Below the pieces are notes generated by a model, which had not been told where the DNA came from, searched no databases, and saw nothing but the letters and a program-made list of their open reading frames with translations. The position numbers and the translations under genes were made by a program. Positions 24,578 to 33,685 of a DNA stretch of 64,000 nt are shown here, piece by piece (position 1 is the first letter of the stretch; each line of letters starts with the position of its first letter). This stretch comes from VXNE01 sp965208745. Its GTDB lineage: Bacteria; Pseudomonadota; Gammaproteobacteria; Pseudomonadales; Azotimanducaceae. The stretch lies in contig CBDBPN010000004.1 in the NCBI GenBank assembly GCA_965208745.1, positions 1,860,001 to 1,924,000 of the forward strand. The letters run 5' to 3'.

Positions 24578-27223
24578 ATGGCGGAACGCAGTGACGATTG
24601 GGAGATCGAGCAGCGCGAGTGGCTCGAGGCGCTCGACGGCGTGCTCGACGAGCACGGCCCGGAAGGCACGAAAGCCTTGCTGCGGAGACTCCAGGACGCA
24701 CTCTCCCGCCGGGGCGTCGTGCTGACGGACGCCGCGCTCAACACGCCCTACCGCAACACCATCCCGCTGTCCGAGCAGCCGCCGTATCCGGGCAGCATCG
24801 ACGTCGAGACGCGCATCGAGAACATCCTGCGCTGGAACGCCGTGGCGATGGTCCTGCAGGCGTACGACTCGGGTTCCGGCGTGGGCGGTCACATCGCGAC
24901 CTACCTGTCCGCGGCGACCATGATGGAGGTCGGCTTCCACCACATCTTCCGGGCGCCGGGCCCCGACTATGGCGGCGATCAGGTGCACGTCCAGGCGCAT
25001 ACGTCGCCGGGCGTGTACGCGCGCGCCTGGCTCGAAGGGCGGCTCGACATCGAGCAGCTCCGGAACTTCCGGCGTGAGCTCGCAGCCGAGGGCGGACTGC
25101 CCTCCTACCCGCATCCCCGGCGGATGCCGGATTTCTGGCAGATGCCGTGCGCGAGCATGGGCCTCTCGACGCCGAGCGCCATCTACCAGGCGCGCTTCGC
25201 GAAGTACCTGGAGAGCCGGGGCCTGAAACCGCGCAACGGCGGCAAGATCTGGAACTTCATCGGCGACGGCGAGTCCGACGAGCCGGAGGTCCTCGGCACC
25301 ATCGACATCGCCGCGCGCGAGCACCTCGACAACCTGGTCGTGGTCGTGAACTGCAACCTGCAGCGCCTCGACGGCCCCGTGCGCGGCAACGGCAAGATCA
25401 TCCAGGAACTCGAGCGCGCGTTCCGCGGCGCGGACTGGCACGTCATCAAGGTGATCTGGGGCGGCGGCTGGGACGTGCTCTTCGAGCGCGACACGAAGGG
25501 CATCCTGCAGGCGCGGATGGAACAGGCGGTCGACGGCGACTACCAGTTCTACACGGTCTCCCCCGGCGATGTCGTCCGGGAACACTGGGTGGAGGACTTC
25601 CCCGAACTGCGGGAACTGATGGATTCCCTCAACGACGAGGAGATCCGCACCATAAAGCGCGGCGGGCACGACCGCCACAAGATCTACGCCGCCTTCAAGC
25701 AGGCGACGGAAGTGAAGGGCAAGCCGTGCGTCATCCTGCTCAAGACAGTCAAGGGCGACGGCTTGGGCCCGAAGTCCGAAGGGCGCAACACGGTCCACCA
25801 GAAGAAGCACCTGTCCTCCGACGAGCGGCGCGAACTGGCAGGGCGTCTCGGGATCCCGCTCTCGGACCAGGCGATCGACGCGGCGGAGTTCTACCGACCC
25901 CCGGACGACGGCGAAGAGATCCGCTACCTCAAGGCCCGCCGGAAAGCCCTGGGCGGAAGCCTGCCGGCGCGGCAGGTCGCGTGCGAACGGCTGGAAGCCC
26001 CGCCGCTCGAGTTCTTCGCGGACATGCTGCGCGGTTCCGGCAAGCGCGAGGTCTCGACGACGATGGCCGTCGTGCGGATGCTGCAGAAGCTCCTGCGCTA
26101 CGACGGGCTCGGCCGCTACGTCGTGCCCATCGTGCCGGACGAGGCGCGCACGTTCGGCATGGACGGGCTGTTTCCGCAGGCCGGCATCTTCTCCCTCGAA
26201 GGCCAGCGCTACCAGCCGGTGGACGCCGGCACGATCGCACCGTACCGGGAAGCCGAGGACGGCCAGATCCTGCAGGAGGGCATCTGCGAGACCGGGGCCA
26301 TGGCATCGTTCCTGGCGGCGGGCACCGCGTACGCCAACCACGGCCTGCCGATGATCCCGTTCTACATCTTCTACTCGATGTTCGGCTTCCAGCGCGTCGG
26401 AGACATGATCTGGGCGTGCGGCGACATGATGTGCAAGGGGTTCCTGCTCGGCGGGACATCCGGCCGCACGACCCTGAACGGCGAAGGCGTGCAGCACCAG
26501 GACGGGCACTCCCACGTGATGGCGTCCACCGTGCCCAACCTCGTGAGCTACGACCCCGCGTTCGCGTACGAACTCGCGGTCATTGTCCGCGACGGCATCC
26601 GGCGCATGTACGGTGAGTTCGAGGACGTCTTCTATTACGTGACGGTCACGAACCAGAACTACGTCATGCCGCCGATCCCGGAGGGGGCCGAGGAAGGAAT
26701 CGTGGCCGGGATGTACTGCTTCCGGCGGGCGGAGGGAGCGCAGGTCAACCTTCTGGGCAGCGGGGCCATCATGATGGAGACCCTGGCGGCGGCGGATATC
26801 CTGGGGGGACTGGGGCTCCCGGCCAACGTTTGGAGCGTGACGAGCTACAACGAGCTTGCGCGCCAGGGCGCCCTCGCGGAGCGCGAGCAGATGCTGAGCG
26901 TCGGCGGCGCGGAGACGCGTCCGTACGTCGAGGAGGTCCTGGCCGGGGAGGAGGGCGTGTTCGTGGCGGCGTCGGACTACATGAAGTCGCTGCCGCTCTC
27001 GATTTCCCGCTGGTTCCCGGGCGAGTACACGGTGCTCGGGACCGACGGCTTCGGCCTCTCCGAGTCCCGCGAGTCGCTCCGGGACTACTTCGAAGTGTCG
27101 CGGGAGTGGATCGCGTTCGCGGCGCTCTCGACCCTGGCGCGGGCGAACCGGGTCAAGGCGAACGCGGCGCTGGACTTCGCGAAGGAACGGGAGCTGGACC
27201 TCGGGAAGGTGGCGGCCTGCTGA
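24578..27223 (+). CDS. aceE: Pyruvate dehydrogenase E1 component, homodimeric type
   Basis: E1 decarboxylates pyruvate with thiamine diphosphate and passes the acetyl group to lipoyl-E2. The 881 residues and single-chain layout are those of the alpha2-type E1 of Proteobacteria. The ThDP motif GDGESDEPEVLG...N is visible near residue 230, followed by NLVVVVNCNLQRLDGPV. GGHIATYLSAATMMEVGFHH and YGEFEDVFYYVTVTNQNY are strongly conserved. The E2 and E3 genes do not follow: a convergent monooxygenase gene begins 9 bp after the stop, so aceE is a single-gene unit here. Confidence 0.96.
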   Translation: MAERSDDWEIEQREWLEALDGVLDEHGPEGTKALLRRLQDALSRRGVVLTDAALNTPYRNTIPLSEQPPYPGSIDVETRIENILRWNAVAMVLQAYDSGSGVGGHIATYLSAATMMEVGFHHIFRAPGPDYGGDQVHVQAHTSPGVYARAWLEGRLDIEQLRNFRRELAAEGGLPSYPHPRRMPDFWQMPCASMGLSTPSAIYQARFAKYLESRGLKPRNGGKIWNFIGDGESDEPEVLGTIDIAAREHLDNLVVVVNCNLQRLDGPVRGNGKIIQELERAFRGADWHVIKVIWGGGWDVLFERDTKGILQARMEQAVDGDYQFYTVSPGDVVREHWVEDFPELRELMDSLNDEEIRTIKRGGHDRHKIYAAFKQATEVKGKPCVILLKTVKGDGLGPKSEGRNTVHQKKHLSSDERRELAGRLGIPLSDQAIDAAEFYRPPDDGEEIRYLKARRKALGGSLPARQVACERLEAPPLEFFADMLRGSGKREVSTTMAVVRMLQKLLRYDGLGRYVVPIVPDEARTFGMDGLFPQAGIFSLEGQRYQPVDAGTIAPYREAEDGQILQEGICETGAMASFLAAGTAYANHGLPMIPFYIFYSMFGFQRVGDMIWACGDMMCKGFLLGGTSGRTTLNGEGVQHQDGHSHVMASTVPNLVSYDPAFAYELAVIVRDGIRRMYGEFEDVFYYVTVTNQNYVMPPIPEGAEEGIVAGMYCFRRAEGAQVNLLGSGAIMMETLAAADILGGLGLPANVWSVTSYNELARQGALAEREQMLSVGGAETRPYVEEVLAGEEGVFVAASDYMKSLPLSISRWFPGEYTVLGTDGFGLSESRESLRDYFEVSREWIAFAALSTLARANRVKANAALDFAKERELDLGKVAAC

Positions 27224-27232
27224 GCCGCCGGG

Positions 27233-28246
27233 TCACGCCGCCGCCCGACCCCTGGCCTTGAGTTGGGGCGCCACGCCCGAGAAGAGCCGCTCCAGGCTGT
27301 CCCCCATGCGCTCGGCCCGCAGGCCGGGCGGCACGGCCATCGTCACGATGTCGGTGATGCCGAACTCGTCGATGAACGCGGCGAGCTGCTCCACGCACTC
27401 CTCGGCGTTGCCGATGACCCACGTCTGCGGGATCGGTTCGACGTCGCCGGGCCCGAACCCCTCGCCGCTCTCCTCGAAGAAGCGCCGGTACAGTTCCATC
27501 CGATAGCGCTCGGCGGCGCGCACCACGGGCCAGTCCGTGTTGCGGTCGTCGGTGACGAGGATGCTGCGGATGATGCCGACGCGATAGTCGGCGGGGGTGC
27601 GCCCGCTCTCCGTGAGCGTCGTATGCCAGCGGTCGAAGGTGGCGCGCGGCCCCTGGGGCAGGAAGTGTGTGCGGTAGTGGGCTGCGCGCAACGCGCCGGC
27701 TTCGGACATGGCGGCCAGCCAGAGGGGCGGGCCTCCTTTCTGCACGTAGCCGGGCGTGATGACCACGTCTTCGCACCGGTAGCGCTTGCCGGAGTAGCTG
27801 AACCGCTCGCCGGTGAAGCACCGCTGTAGCACCTCGACGCACTCGTTCGTCAACGACAGCCGGCGCGAGACCGGGAACCCGAAACCGCGGAACTCGTGCG
27901 GCGCGTACCCCATCCCGAGGCCGATTTCGACGCGCCCGCCGGACAGGTTGTCCAGGACCGCGAGATCTTCGGCCAGGCGGATCGGGTGGTTGAACGGCGC
28001 GAGGCAGATGTCCGTCCCGAAACGGACGTGCGTGGTCACCGCGGCCATGGCTCCGGCCACCGGGATCCAGCTCGGCAGGTAGCCGTCCTCGACGAAGTGA
28101 TGTTCCGTGAACCAGACAAGGTCCGCGCCCAGCCGGTCGAGCCACTGCACCTGCTCCAGGATCTCCGCGTACAGCGTCCGGTCGCTGACCCCGGAGTCCG
28201 GTGGATTGCGGAAGTCGTAGCAGACGCCGATGCGCAGGTCGTTCAT
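27233..28246 (-). CDS. LLM-class (luciferase-like) flavin-dependent oxidoreductase
   Basis: This predicted TIM-barrel monooxygenase uses reduced flavin. Typical parts are LDRLGADLVWFTEHHF near the N-terminus, VRFGTDICLAPFNHPIRLAEDLAVLDNLSGGRV (split here by family landmarks NHP and LDxLSxGRV), GLGMGYAPHEF and WVIGNAEECVEQLAAF. The start at 28246 (MNDLRIGVCYDF) gives 337 residues; upstream in-frame sequence is not conserved. The substrate is unknown; relatives act on alkanesulfonates, long-chain alkanes or cofactor F420 substrates. It stands alone between aceE (convergent) and a broken peptidase gene. Confidence 0.82.
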   Translation of the reverse strand: MNDLRIGVCYDFRNPPDSGVSDRTLYAEILEQVQWLDRLGADLVWFTEHHFVEDGYLPSWIPVAGAMAAVTTHVRFGTDICLAPFNHPIRLAEDLAVLDNLSGGRVEIGLGMGYAPHEFRGFGFPVSRRLSLTNECVEVLQRCFTGERFSYSGKRYRCEDVVITPGYVQKGGPPLWLAAMSEAGALRAAHYRTHFLPQGPRATFDRWHTTLTESGRTPADYRVGIIRSILVTDDRNTDWPVVRAAERYRMELYRRFFEESGEGFGPGDVEPIPQTWVIGNAEECVEQLAAFIDEFGITDIVTMAVPPGLRAERMGDSLERLFSGVAPQLKARGRAAA

Positions 28247-28322
28247 CGACGTGCTCGTCTTTTGACGATGGGCTCGCCTACTAACGCTGCATGCGGCGCG
28301 AATCGCGTGCTCATGGGGTCTC

Positions 28323-29160
28323 TCAAGGGATGTGTATATGGGAGGCGGTCTGCCCCTCGTAGACAAACTCGGCACCTAAAGCAACGTATTTGGTCCAAAG
28401 GCGCCAAACGGCCTGCCAGCGAGGGTCGCTCGGGTCAGCCTCGTCAACCGGCAGGCCTGGCGACTTGGCAGCCTTGGAGGAGATGACAGCGCCGTGACTC
28501 GGCGAATCATCCAGAAGAGGGCCGCGTAAGGTTGCGACCGTCTTGTCGACGACCGCTGAGGAGCGGCTATCTACGCAGGCGAGTGCCTCACGCAACTGGG
28601 CGTCGGCACGCTCCAGGGCATCCCGGGCTTGCTGCACCATCAACCCCGTGATGTCTCCCAGCAGGGAAGCGTGCAGGGGGTAGGTTTGGGGGTTGTCCTG
28701 CACTCGGCGCTCAGCCTCTTCCACCGCCGCGATGATTGCCTTCGCTGCCGCCAGCGAGCCGGAGAGCATGAACTGAGGATCGACGGGGCCCAGATCACTG
28801 GTGGGGCCCATGTAGATTCGATCGGCGCCAAGTGCGAAAAGCGTTCCCGCGCTCTTGGCTTGGTCCGGGACGACCACGGTGAGTTCCTTGCATCGTGATT
28901 GCGCCTGGCGGACGAGCCTTAGTTAGCGCCGTTTCACCGTCGCCGCCGAGTGTACGCAGGAGGATGTGGAGATCTTCTTCGGGACTTGCGTCGAAGAGCG
29001 CCTCTTCGAGGAGCGAGATGCTGCGGGGGAAGATTGCGTCGCTCATGACCACAAGGCGGCAATCGTAGGCACTCTGATAGTCGCGAATGATCTGCTGGCG
29101 CTCGTAGCGAAGCGCGTGTTGTGCCTCGAAAAGCGGGCTCCGTCCCGCTGAGTTGCTCAT
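28323..29160 (-). pseudogene. Frameshifted SDH/SppA-like serine peptidase (membrane-associated ClpP-type fold)
   Basis: The N-terminal part, from the ATG at 29160, runs to LLRTLGGDGETAL. The continuation, in the next frame from about 28918, reads LVRQAQSRCKELTVVVPDQAKSAGTLFALGADRIYMGPTSDLGPVDPQ (broken here only by family landmarks). This is the catalytic core of SDH-type (serine dehydrogenase proteinase) enzymes, with the Ser in QAKSAGT. One frame change near 28916-28928 separates the halves. Joined, they give about 279 residues, the family length, so the break is recent, programmed, or a sequence error. It lies in a region of lower GC than its neighbours. Confidence 0.72.
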
Positions 29161-29184
29161 TCCTTGTGCGTCCGCGAACTGGCG

Positions 29185-29379
29185 TTAGGTGATAGCCAGC
29201 TGGTTTGAAAAGGTTGCAGGTTTCCCTTCTCTCGCCTTGCGGGCTTCCTCGTGGGCTTGTTTCGCAATCCGGATTCTCTCCTGCCAATCCGGGTCGTAGT
29301 CCGTCGTGCGAGGCGGTGTGATCGCCCCGTCCCGTCGTTGAGGCTCAGTGGCGCTCGCCGTTCGTTCCTGACTCGACAT
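29185..29379 (-). CDS. Small hydrophilic protein upstream of the SDH-like gene
   Basis: The 64-residue frame starts at an ATG and stops 24 bp before the SDH-like start on the same strand. It is charged, with a Pro/Thr-rich middle (ITPPRTTDYDPDWQERI) and a helical Lys/Ala/Glu stretch. I recognise no domain. Its coding status rests on position, composition and the matching lower-GC context; it may be a partner of the peptidase. It could also be chance. Confidence 0.4.
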   Translation of the reverse strand: MSSQERTASATEPQRRDGAITPPRTTDYDPDWQERIRIAKQAHEEARKAREGKPATFSNQLAIT

Positions 29380-29453
29380 AGTGTCGTACCGGTTGGTTGT
29401 TGAGGGCCAATACGCTGCAGTCTCGCCCCTGTCAAGCGTACGCACGGTCGGGA

Positions 29454-30338
29454 TTAGCCTCGCCGCCGCGGTTGCCGGCGCTCCCGCGGCTTGGCTCCGG
29501 TCATGTCCATCAGGCGGTCGCGGAGCGGCTCGAGGTCCTCGTAGACGGCGTCGGCCCCGAGCCGGACGGGTTCGTTGACGACGATCTGGGACATGGAGAA
29601 GTTGCCGTTCGACGCGTGGATGACGGCGCCGTTCGGCGCGTCCTCGGAGCACATGAACAGCACGGCGGGACTCACGAGCTTCGGATGCCGGAGGGGATCC
29701 GGTTCCCCGAGGTCCTCCGAGCGGCCCGGCACGGTGTTCGTCATCCGCGTGGCGGCGCCGGGCCCCAGCGTGTTGACGCGCACGTTGTGGTTGGCGCCCT
29801 CGAGGGCGAGCACGTTCATGAGGCCGAGCATGCCCATCTTCGCGGCGCCGTAGTTCGCCTGGCCGAAGTTGCCGAAGATGCCGGAGCCGGAACTCGTGAA
29901 CACGATGCGGCCGTAGTTCTGCTCGTACATGAGCGGCCAGGCGGCGTGCGTCACGTAGGCGGTGCCGTTCAGGTGCACGTTCATCACGATGTCCCACTCG
30001 TCGAGGGACATGTTCTTGAACGTCCGGTCGCGCAGGATGCCGGCGTTGTTGACGAGGATGTCGATGCGTCCGAAGGCGTCGATGGCGGTCTGGACGATCG
30101 ATTTCGCCCCTTCGCGGTCCGATACCGACGCCTTGTTGGCGACGGCGGTCCCGCCGAGTTCCTCGATCTCCGCGACCACCGCGTCCGCCATGTCGCCCTG
30201 GCCGGTCCCGTCGACGCTGCCGCCGAGATCGTTGACCACGACCTTCGCGCCGCGCTTGGCGAACTCGATGGCGTGACATCGCCCGAGCCCGCCCCCCGCG
30301 CCCGTCACCACGGCGACCTTGCCTTCAAACTCACTCAT
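29454..30338 (-). CDS. Short-chain dehydrogenase/reductase, similar to (3R)-hydroxyacyl-CoA dehydrogenases
   Basis: A classical SDR: VAVVTGAGGGLGRCHA (TGxxxGxG cofactor loop), ILVNNAGILRD (NNAG), a catalytic Ser in VFTSSGSGIFG and the YGAAK active-site Tyr/Lys. The NDLGG segment after the second strand suggests NAD. The layout VVVNDLGGSVDGTG and the GNFGQANYGAAKMG block resemble the dehydrogenase part of peroxisomal multifunctional enzyme 2, so a hydroxyacyl-CoA substrate is plausible. Length is 294 with an Arg-rich tail. It lies downstream of the PhyH gene on the same strand, 113 bp away. Confidence 0.82.
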   Translation of the reverse strand: MSEFEGKVAVVTGAGGGLGRCHAIEFAKRGAKVVVNDLGGSVDGTGQGDMADAVVAEIEELGGTAVANKASVSDREGAKSIVQTAIDAFGRIDILVNNAGILRDRTFKNMSLDEWDIVMNVHLNGTAYVTHAAWPLMYEQNYGRIVFTSSGSGIFGNFGQANYGAAKMGMLGLMNVLALEGANHNVRVNTLGPGAATRMTNTVPGRSEDLGEPDPLRHPKLVSPAVLFMCSEDAPNGAVIHASNGNFSMSQIVVNEPVRLGADAVYEDLEPLRDRLMDMTGAKPRERRQPRRRG

Positions 30339-30451
30339 CGTTGCTGCCCTCTCCTGGCCGGGATGGTCGATCCGCTCGGGGAGACGACTCCCGGGGACCG
30401 GATGGGGAGGCGGTTATATCACTGTTGGGACGGCGCGGTGCGCCGCCGGGC

Positions 30452-31270
30452 CTACTGCATGATGGCCTGGACCATGCGCCGCACGGCGTCGCGGTGGCGC
30501 GCCAACTCCGCCGCACCGAGGTCTTCCTCCGGTGCGGACATCAGGTCGAAGTGGTTGAAACGGTCCTCGCCCGCGACGAGCGTCGCCGTGTCGCGGGGTA
30601 TGTGGGTCTGGCGGACGTGCGTGGCGCAGTAGCGCAGCACCAGGCCGATGCGCCGGTCGTCCGTGCGGTTCGGCTCGGACCCGTGGGCGAGCCGTACGTG
30701 GTGGATCGACATCTCGCCCGCGGCCAGCGGCGCGAGGACGGCGGAGGTCTCGTCGAGGTCGCCTTCGATGCGCTGCCCGCGCGACAGGAGATTGTCCTCG
30801 TGGTGCGTGTTCTCGTGGCTGTGGAGCGCGCCCCTGTGGCTGCCCGGCAGGAACTTCATCGGCCCCGTCTCCGGTCCCGCGTCGGACAGGGCGACCCAGG
30901 CCGTGACGACATCGTGGGGTTCCAGGCCCCAGTACGTGGCGTCCTGGTGCCAGGTGACGAACTTGCCGTCCCGCGCCTCCTTGATGAACCAGTTCAGCGA
31001 CCAGAGCAGGACGTCCGGCCCCAGCACGTCGGAGACGGGTTCCACGATGCGGGGGTCGTGGACGAGGTCCCAGGCCCAGCGGAACAGGAGGTGCAGGTCG
31101 GTGGCGGGCAGGCGCGTGTCCAGGCCGTTGCCGCGGTCGCCGCCGGACTCGAACGCTTCGAGCGCGAGACGACACGAGAGGGCTTCCTGCTCCTCGATGG
31201 CGGGCAGGGGCGAGAGGTAGCCGCGCTCGTGAAAACTGGCGATCTCCGCCGCGCTCAGGTGATTCGACAT
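30452..31270 (-). CDS. PhyH family Fe(II)/2-oxoglutarate oxygenase (second copy)
   Basis: A 272-residue predicted hydroxylase. Iron ligands are WHQDATYWG (HxD) and RLAHGSEPN (distal His), with Arg following in DDRRIGLVLRY. The strand MKFLPGSHRGALHSHENTHH is typical of PhyH proteins acting on small polar substrates. It is not closely similar to the copy at 17989. It diverges from the aminotransferase-kinase pair across a 116-bp gap, so the three may share a control region and a pathway. The substrate is unknown. Confidence 0.83.
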   Translation of the reverse strand: MSNHLSAAEIASFHERGYLSPLPAIEEQEALSCRLALEAFESGGDRGNGLDTRLPATDLHLLFRWAWDLVHDPRIVEPVSDVLGPDVLLWSLNWFIKEARDGKFVTWHQDATYWGLEPHDVVTAWVALSDAGPETGPMKFLPGSHRGALHSHENTHHEDNLLSRGQRIEGDLDETSAVLAPLAAGEMSIHHVRLAHGSEPNRTDDRRIGLVLRYCATHVRQTHIPRDTATLVAGEDRFNHFDLMSAPEEDLGAAELARHRDAVRRMVQAIMQ

Positions 31271-31386
31271 CGGCCGGTTTGGTCGTCCTTAAGGCATGCA
31301 ATCGTCGCAAAGCCCGCGTCACGGTGTCCAGAACCGGGCGGTGGGCCGTGTGGGAGAATCGCCGGGAGAACGGGGGAGAAACCGTC

Positions 31387-32667
31387 ATGGACGTCGAGGG
31401 CCTCAGGGTGCGGCGGGAGCGCGCGATGGGCGGCTCGCCGCTGTTCTACCGGGTGCCCGTGCATCTCGTCCGGGGCGAGGGGGTCTGGCTGTACGACGAC
31501 CGGGGCCGCCGCTACATGGACGCGTACAACAACGTCCCCTGCGTCGGGCACTGCCATCCCCGGGTCGTCGACGCGCTGCGGCGGCAGGCGGCGACCCTCA
31601 ACACCCACAGCCGCTATCTCAGCGAGGTCGTGGTCGAGTACTGCGAGCGTCTCATGGCGCTCCACGGCGATCCGCTGTCGGTCCTGCAGATGTGCTGCAC
31701 GGGCACGGAGGCCGTCGAAGTCGCGCTCAAGATGGCGCGGACGTTCACGGGCGGACAGGGCATCGTCTGCAGCAACGCCACGTACCACGGCAACAGCGCG
31801 GAAGTGTTCCGCATGACGGTCGGGCCGTTCGAGCCGGATTTCCGGCGCGTGCCGTTCCCGGAGGCGTACCGTCCGCTCCGCGCGGAAGCTTCCGAGTCGG
31901 AGCTGTGCGACCTGTATCTGGCGGAGATCGAGCGGGCGATCGAGGCGTTCGCCGCCGACGGGGTACCGTTCGCCGGCATGCTGTTCTGCTCGATCTTCGC
32001 CAACGAGGGGTTGCCGGACGTGCCGGCGGGGTTCATGCGGAAGGCCGCCGCGCTCGTGCGGGAGGCCGGCGGCGTCGTGATCTTCGACGAGGTGCAGGCC
32101 GGATTCGGCAGGACCGGGCGCTGGTGGGGCTACGAGGTCATGGACTGCGTGCCGGACATCGTGGCGATGGGCAAGCCCATGGGCGCCGGCATCCCGCTGT
32201 CGGGGGTGGGCGCCCGCGAGGAGATTGCGAGCGCGTTCCACGCGAAGTCCTTCTACTTCAACACCACGGCGGCGACGCCCCTGCAGGCGGCGGTCGGCGG
32301 CGCGGTGCTCGACGTCTTCGAGGAAGAGGGGCTGCTCGCCAACGTCAACGCGGTGGGGGGCTACCTGAAGGACCGACTTGCGGAGCTTGGCGACCGTTTC
32401 GATGCCGTGGGCGACGTGCGGGGTCACGGGCTCTTCCTGGGCGTCGACTGGGTGTCCGACCGCGAGACCGGGAAGCCCGACCGGCAAGGCGCCGCGGACA
32501 TCGTCGAGCGCATGAAGGAAAAGGGTTACCTCATCTCGAACGCGGGACGCTTCCGCAACGTGCTCAAGATCCGCCCGCCGCTCGTCTTCGAGAGAGAGCA
32601 CGCGGACGAACTGTTCGACGCGCTCGTGGAAACCCTCGAGGAAGTGTCCGGTGGATCAAGCGGCTAG
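31387..32667 (+). CDS. Class-III PLP enzyme, aminotransferase or phospho-lyase (ETNPPL/PHYKPL-like)
   Basis: A fold-type I PLP enzyme of 426 residues. Landmarks are YMDAYNNVPCVGHCHP, the phosphate-binding CCTGTEAVEVALKMAR, NATYHGNS, IFDEVQAGFGRTGRWWG (cofactor Asp) and the Schiff-base Lys in MGKPMGAGIP. The overall pattern, with the VGKPMG-type lysine box and the NVPxVGH start, resembles the ethanolamine-phosphate and phosphohydroxylysine phospho-lyases more than ordinary omega-aminotransferases. It overlaps by 17 bp a kinase of the matching family, which strengthens that reading. The start at 31387 has a GGAGAA site. Confidence 0.8.
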   Translation: MDVEGLRVRRERAMGGSPLFYRVPVHLVRGEGVWLYDDRGRRYMDAYNNVPCVGHCHPRVVDALRRQAATLNTHSRYLSEVVVEYCERLMALHGDPLSVLQMCCTGTEAVEVALKMARTFTGGQGIVCSNATYHGNSAEVFRMTVGPFEPDFRRVPFPEAYRPLRAEASESELCDLYLAEIERAIEAFAADGVPFAGMLFCSIFANEGLPDVPAGFMRKAAALVREAGGVVIFDEVQAGFGRTGRWWGYEVMDCVPDIVAMGKPMGAGIPLSGVGAREEIASAFHAKSFYFNTTAATPLQAAVGGAVLDVFEEEGLLANVNAVGGYLKDRLAELGDRFDAVGDVRGHGLFLGVDWVSDRETGKPDRQGAADIVERMKEKGYLISNAGRFRNVLKIRPPLVFEREHADELFDALVETLEEVSGGSSG

Positions 32668-33664
32668 GAAGGCCAGGGAGCGGGCGCTCACCGGGCTCGC
32701 GCGGAACGCCCTCTTGCACTGGGGGCTTGAAGGTGCGCCGATCGCGCTCCACTCGCAGAGCGAGAACACCGTGTTCCGGGTCGAAGCGGGCGAAGGGGCG
32801 GGGTTCGCCCTGCGCGTACACCGGCCGGGGTATCACGACCTCGGGGAACTTGAGTCGGAGCACGCCTGGACCTCCGACCTTGCCGCGATGGGGATCGCGG
32901 TGCCGAACGCCGTCGAGACGGTGGACGGCGATGCATACGCGACGGTGGCCTTTCCCGAGTCGGAAGAGACGCGCCATGTCGGCCTGGTCGAGTGGATCGA
33001 GGCGACGCGGCTCTACGACGTCCTGAAGCGAAGGGACGACGACGCGGAACTCGCCCGCTGCCACGCCGAACTGGGTTCGATCATCGCCGACTTCCACAAC
33101 GCCACGGCACGCTGGACACCGCCTCCGGGCTTCCGGCGTCACGCGTGGGACGCGGAGGGGCTGGTCGGAGAGGCGCCCTTCTGGGGCCGCTTCTGGGAGA
33201 TCGGCGGCGTCCCGGACACGGACCGTGCCCGGCTGCTGGCCATTCGGAACGCGGTCCTGGCCCGGCTGTCCGAGTTACCCGGGGACCGTGACCGCTACGG
33301 CATGATCCACGCGGACCTGAACCTCGGCAACGTGCTCCGGGCCGGAGAGCGGCTCGTGGTGATCGACTTCGACGACGCGGGTTTCGGCTGGTTCGGCTTC
33401 GACCTGGCGGTGGCGCTCTGGCAGCAGATGGACGTCCTGCACGAACGCCCGCGTTTCGCGGTGGCGCGGGATGCGCTGTTCGCCGAGTACGCCAGGCGGC
33501 GCCCCGGCAGCGAGGATTTGCTCGACACGGTGCCGCTGTTCCTGCTCATGCGCTCGCTTATGCTCCTCAAGTGGATCGAGGACCGGCCCGAGGTGGGACG
33601 CGCGGAGACCATCCCGGGTTTTGTGAAGATCGCCTTCGCGCAAGCGGAAGAACTGGGAATCTGA
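32651..33664 (+). CDS. Aminoglycoside phosphotransferase-fold small-molecule kinase (hydroxylysine kinase-like)
   Basis: A 337-residue APH/choline-kinase-fold protein. The catalytic loop is HADLNLGNVL (HxDxxxxN) and the metal motif IDFDDAG. The nucleotide region is SENTVFRVEAGEGAGFALRVHRPGY. The start is a GTG inside the aminotransferase 3' end. In animals a kinase of this fold (HYKK) and a PLP phospho-lyase act in sequence on 5-hydroxylysine; the overlap here suggests the same kinase/lyase logic for some hydroxy-amine. Antibiotic resistance is unlikely from context. Confidence 0.78.
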   Translation: MDQAARKARERALTGLARNALLHWGLEGAPIALHSQSENTVFRVEAGEGAGFALRVHRPGYHDLGELESEHAWTSDLAAMGIAVPNAVETVDGDAYATVAFPESEETRHVGLVEWIEATRLYDVLKRRDDDAELARCHAELGSIIADFHNATARWTPPPGFRRHAWDAEGLVGEAPFWGRFWEIGGVPDTDRARLLAIRNAVLARLSELPGDRDRYGMIHADLNLGNVLRAGERLVVIDFDDAGFGWFGFDLAVALWQQMDVLHERPRFAVARDALFAEYARRRPGSEDLLDTVPLFLLMRSLMLLKWIEDRPEVGRAETIPGFVKIAFAQAEELGI

Positions 33665-33685
33665 TCGGCGATGAGGAGCGAATCC

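Noticed and set aside
24452..26515. A 687-codon open frame antisense to aceE
   Set aside because: Same shadow effect; no domain and wholly inside aceE.
32651..33664. Aminoglycoside resistance gene
   Set aside because: The APH fold is shared by many metabolic kinases; overlap with a phospho-lyase-like gene and the lack of mobile elements make resistance unlikely.
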